A DNA stretch of 64,000 nucleotides from Numida meleagris (taxonomy: Eukaryota > Chordata > Aves > Galliformes > Numididae), in NCBI RefSeq assembly GCF_002078875.1, contig NC_034411.1, forward strand, positions 51,103,695 to 51,167,694, in the 5' to 3' direction. The translations under genes and the position numbers were made by a program. The notes below the pieces were generated by a model. The model had not been told where the DNA came from and made no database searches. It saw nothing but the letters and a program-made list of their open reading frames with translations. Positions 61,757 to 64,000 of the stretch are shown here, one piece after another (positions within the stretch are counted from its first letter, which is position 1; each line of letters opens with the position of its first letter).

Positions 61757-64000
61757 TTATTACATACTTCTGAAATCACAGTGCATACAGAAAACATAAG
61801 CTGCAAGCTGAAGGACCAGGCTGGCCTATAAATTTTTTAATGCTTTTTTTTGTTCTTGTTAAGCTAGAAAGCTTTTATTGAATGCTTTGAAAGGAAAGTG
61901 AAAACTTTAGTGTCAATTTGTACGTGATTTCCTGGAGTGCATGGATTGAAACGTGGAAGCTGAACATTTAAGGAGACTACATGCTGTGCTGCAGAAAGTA
62001 AAGGTTTGGCTCTTAGGTTCTGAGCAGCAAGTAATGTGCTTCCATTGGCTTCTGAAGGGAACACTGCATCTACACATTCAAAATAGACAATTGCTTATTA
62101 AAATGGGAGATGTTCTCATTTTGGTTTTTATCTGTGATATCCAGCAGTTAATGTTTCTTAAGCAAGTTACGAGATCTAAATGTTCTAGGGAAAGGAAGTG
62201 AGAGAATTGTATAAAGTAGGATGTAACTTGTGTGTTGTTCTATGTCACCCACATCACATATATTACTGGATGAGTTTTAACGAGACAGCTGGGTCATGCC
62301 AACAGCTCGCTGCTTCTAAAGCATCTGAACTTCCTCCCTTTTTTTCCCCCGCTTGTGTAGTTCTTTCCTTCGTGCCCATTCACACAGGCCCTAGTAACAT
62401 TCAGCTGCTGGTAAGCCATTTTTACTCACTAAGCAAGCACTAAAGTAACTCCTTTTTTCCTTTTCTGTCAGTTCGGTGAGCTGACCTGATTCAGCAACAG
62501 ACATGGAAAGAAGGAAGCAGGATGAGATGGCTGGAAGGGCAGCATCTGGCCACATCTTCCACTAAGGCTGAGCTTGTAGGTTGGCTCAGGTTTTCTTTGT
62601 TGGAGGTACTGGTCAACCTCAACAGTTACTATCCAAATTCCAAGTTACAGATCACTTGGGACAAATTAGTATTGTCACTACTGGAGGCTTGCTGACATCT
62701 CCTGAGGTTTTTTACATCTTTGATTTTCTGTTGTCTTGACAGCAGCTCTTTTAGTCTTCATTTACTCTCCTTTTTTCATTGATATTTCACCTTCTGAATT
62801 CCACGGTTTTTTAGTCCTTTTTGTTTGTATCTGCTTTTGTTCTCAGATTCTGAAAAATATATTGGAACTATTTTTTCTTTAAAAAAGAAAATTAACCCGT
62901 TTAAAGTTACTGTGACTTTATGAACCAGCATACCCCCCCAGGGTAAGACGTACAGTGGTCTTGGTCTGCGGAAGGAAAACCATGAACATGCAGGCAAGAG
63001 GTTGTTCACAGGATTCACAGGAGAGAAGCAGGATCATCTTCTTCAGCAGTAGTTCTCTATTAGAGGTTGTTATGGCAGTAACACCATCCCGCATACTGAA
63101 GCAGATACCTGGCTTATTTTACTTGAAATTGAGTGTAGGAGGATAATCTGTTACCTCTTTGTATCTAGGTTACATTCATAGGCAAACTTCATACCTTTTA
63201 GCTTCCTCACTCGTCAACGTCCTGATATACTTTATATTAACAAGAGTTTGTATTAGCGATATTTTGATTCTTTTAATTTCTGCAAATAGTGATTCCTACT
63301 TTGTGAGCACAGAAGAGAATTAATGTGTTTGTATGGAACTCACTTTCCAAAGACATGTCATGATTTTATATTTTTTTTATTTTTTCTGAAGCATTACGGT
63401 ACAAAGGTACCCTAGGATTATGCTTTTTAGAAGGCTGTATAACTGTATTTTAGTTTGTGGTATTATTTGTTCATGTGTTATGTTAGGTACCCATTCAATG
63501 AAGTGGTATTTATCAGACCATAAGGACTCATTCACAAGCACCAATCTGAAAATCAGCACTGTTCAAATACAGTGGCTACTTGTTCTGGGAATACAAGTGT
63601 ATTTCACTGAATAAAGGTAGTATTGCCCACTCTTTTAGATACTGGCAGTATTTCATTCTTGGTATTCTCAGCAATCTCTGTAAATCAAAGTGTTTCTGAA
63701 GTCTTACCCTAAGAAATTCAACAACTTCAACTTTAATAGCCCCATTTGAAACAGATTTATGGCAGAAACATGTGGTCCAAACAGCTGTCACGCAAAAGCA
63801 TTAAAAAAACAAACCTAGAAAACCACCAAAAAACTGCAAGTCTTGTGAACTCAGAAATCTGTTTTGCATGCTGTTTTGACTTTTTTTTTTTCCTCTCCCC
63901 TTAATGGAGGTAATCCTAAATACATCCTTCAAGGAAAACATCTCACATAGGTCTTTAACATAAAGCCATAGTTAAAATAAACTGGTATGTTTGAACAGAT

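Larger units (their letters stand above)
53280..64000 (+). other. ZDHHC14: ZDHHC14 downstream intron (partial)
   Basis: Intron beginning GTGAGT and running off the right edge. The next expected exon would start with the ERFDHHCPW region carrying the catalytic cysteine, and no such reading frame appears up to 64000. The intron carries two mariner copies, a short CR1 tail and a (TA)17 tract. The stretches 53280-54959, 56282-58552, 58633-59344, 59380-61211 and 61757-64000 contain no recognisable gene. Confidence 0.85.

Noticed and set aside
1..64000. CRISPR array, operon, prophage or tRNA/rRNA genes
   Set aside because: No regularly spaced direct repeats, no bacterial gene layout, and no cloverleaf or rRNA sequence noticed. 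The window is bird intron DNA.

Overview
This window is vertebrate and very probably avian nuclear DNA: AT-rich, sparsely coding and intronic. The bird signal comes from many CR1 LINE fragments with the typical ATTCTATG-type 3' tails, two copies of a mariner family like the one known as Galluhop in birds, and an avian-type solo retroviral LTR. I cannot fix the species. The mariner family fits a galliform such as chicken but also occurs in some other birds.

The only host gene I can support is ZDHHC14, a membrane palmitoyltransferase, on the + strand. Two internal coding exons are present. The first (39596-39756) encodes the second membrane segment and the DPG motif. The second (53121-53279) encodes the first part of the zinc-binding cysteine-rich domain. 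Both have good splice sites, their phases match (G|AT across the intron), and together they read as an uninterrupted piece of the protein. The catalytic DHHC exon, the first exon and the C-terminal exons lie outside the window. All other sequence is intron: at least 39.6 kb upstream (probably intron 1), 13.4 kb between the exons, and at least 10.7 kb downstream.

The introns hold the following mobile DNA. 6862-9054: two CR1 copies of one subfamily in opposite orientation. 12368-12881: a solo LTR with a perfect 5-bp target duplication. 14916-16212: an antisense CR1 next to a second antisense CR1 that is split by a younger sense CR1. 27397-27954: the least decayed CR1, with an open reading frame to its stop. 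31849-32010, 35118-35692, 36175-37165, 45588-46008, 47676-47984 and 58553-58632: more CR1 pieces. 46255-46810: a much older CR1-like relic. 54960-56279: a nearly full-length dead mariner. 61212-61756: an internally deleted mariner of the same family. Short features include a (TA)17 tract, several poly(A) runs, a G-quadruplex motif on the - strand and a near-perfect hairpin.

I found no tRNA, rRNA, CRISPR array, operon or any gene system beyond this. Nothing in the window supports a new multi-gene biological system. The most useful leads are the structural details of the mobile elements and a few unexplained segments: a hairpin at 4700-4745, a GC-rich block at 32884-33260, and a 189-codon minus-strand frame at 44832-45401.
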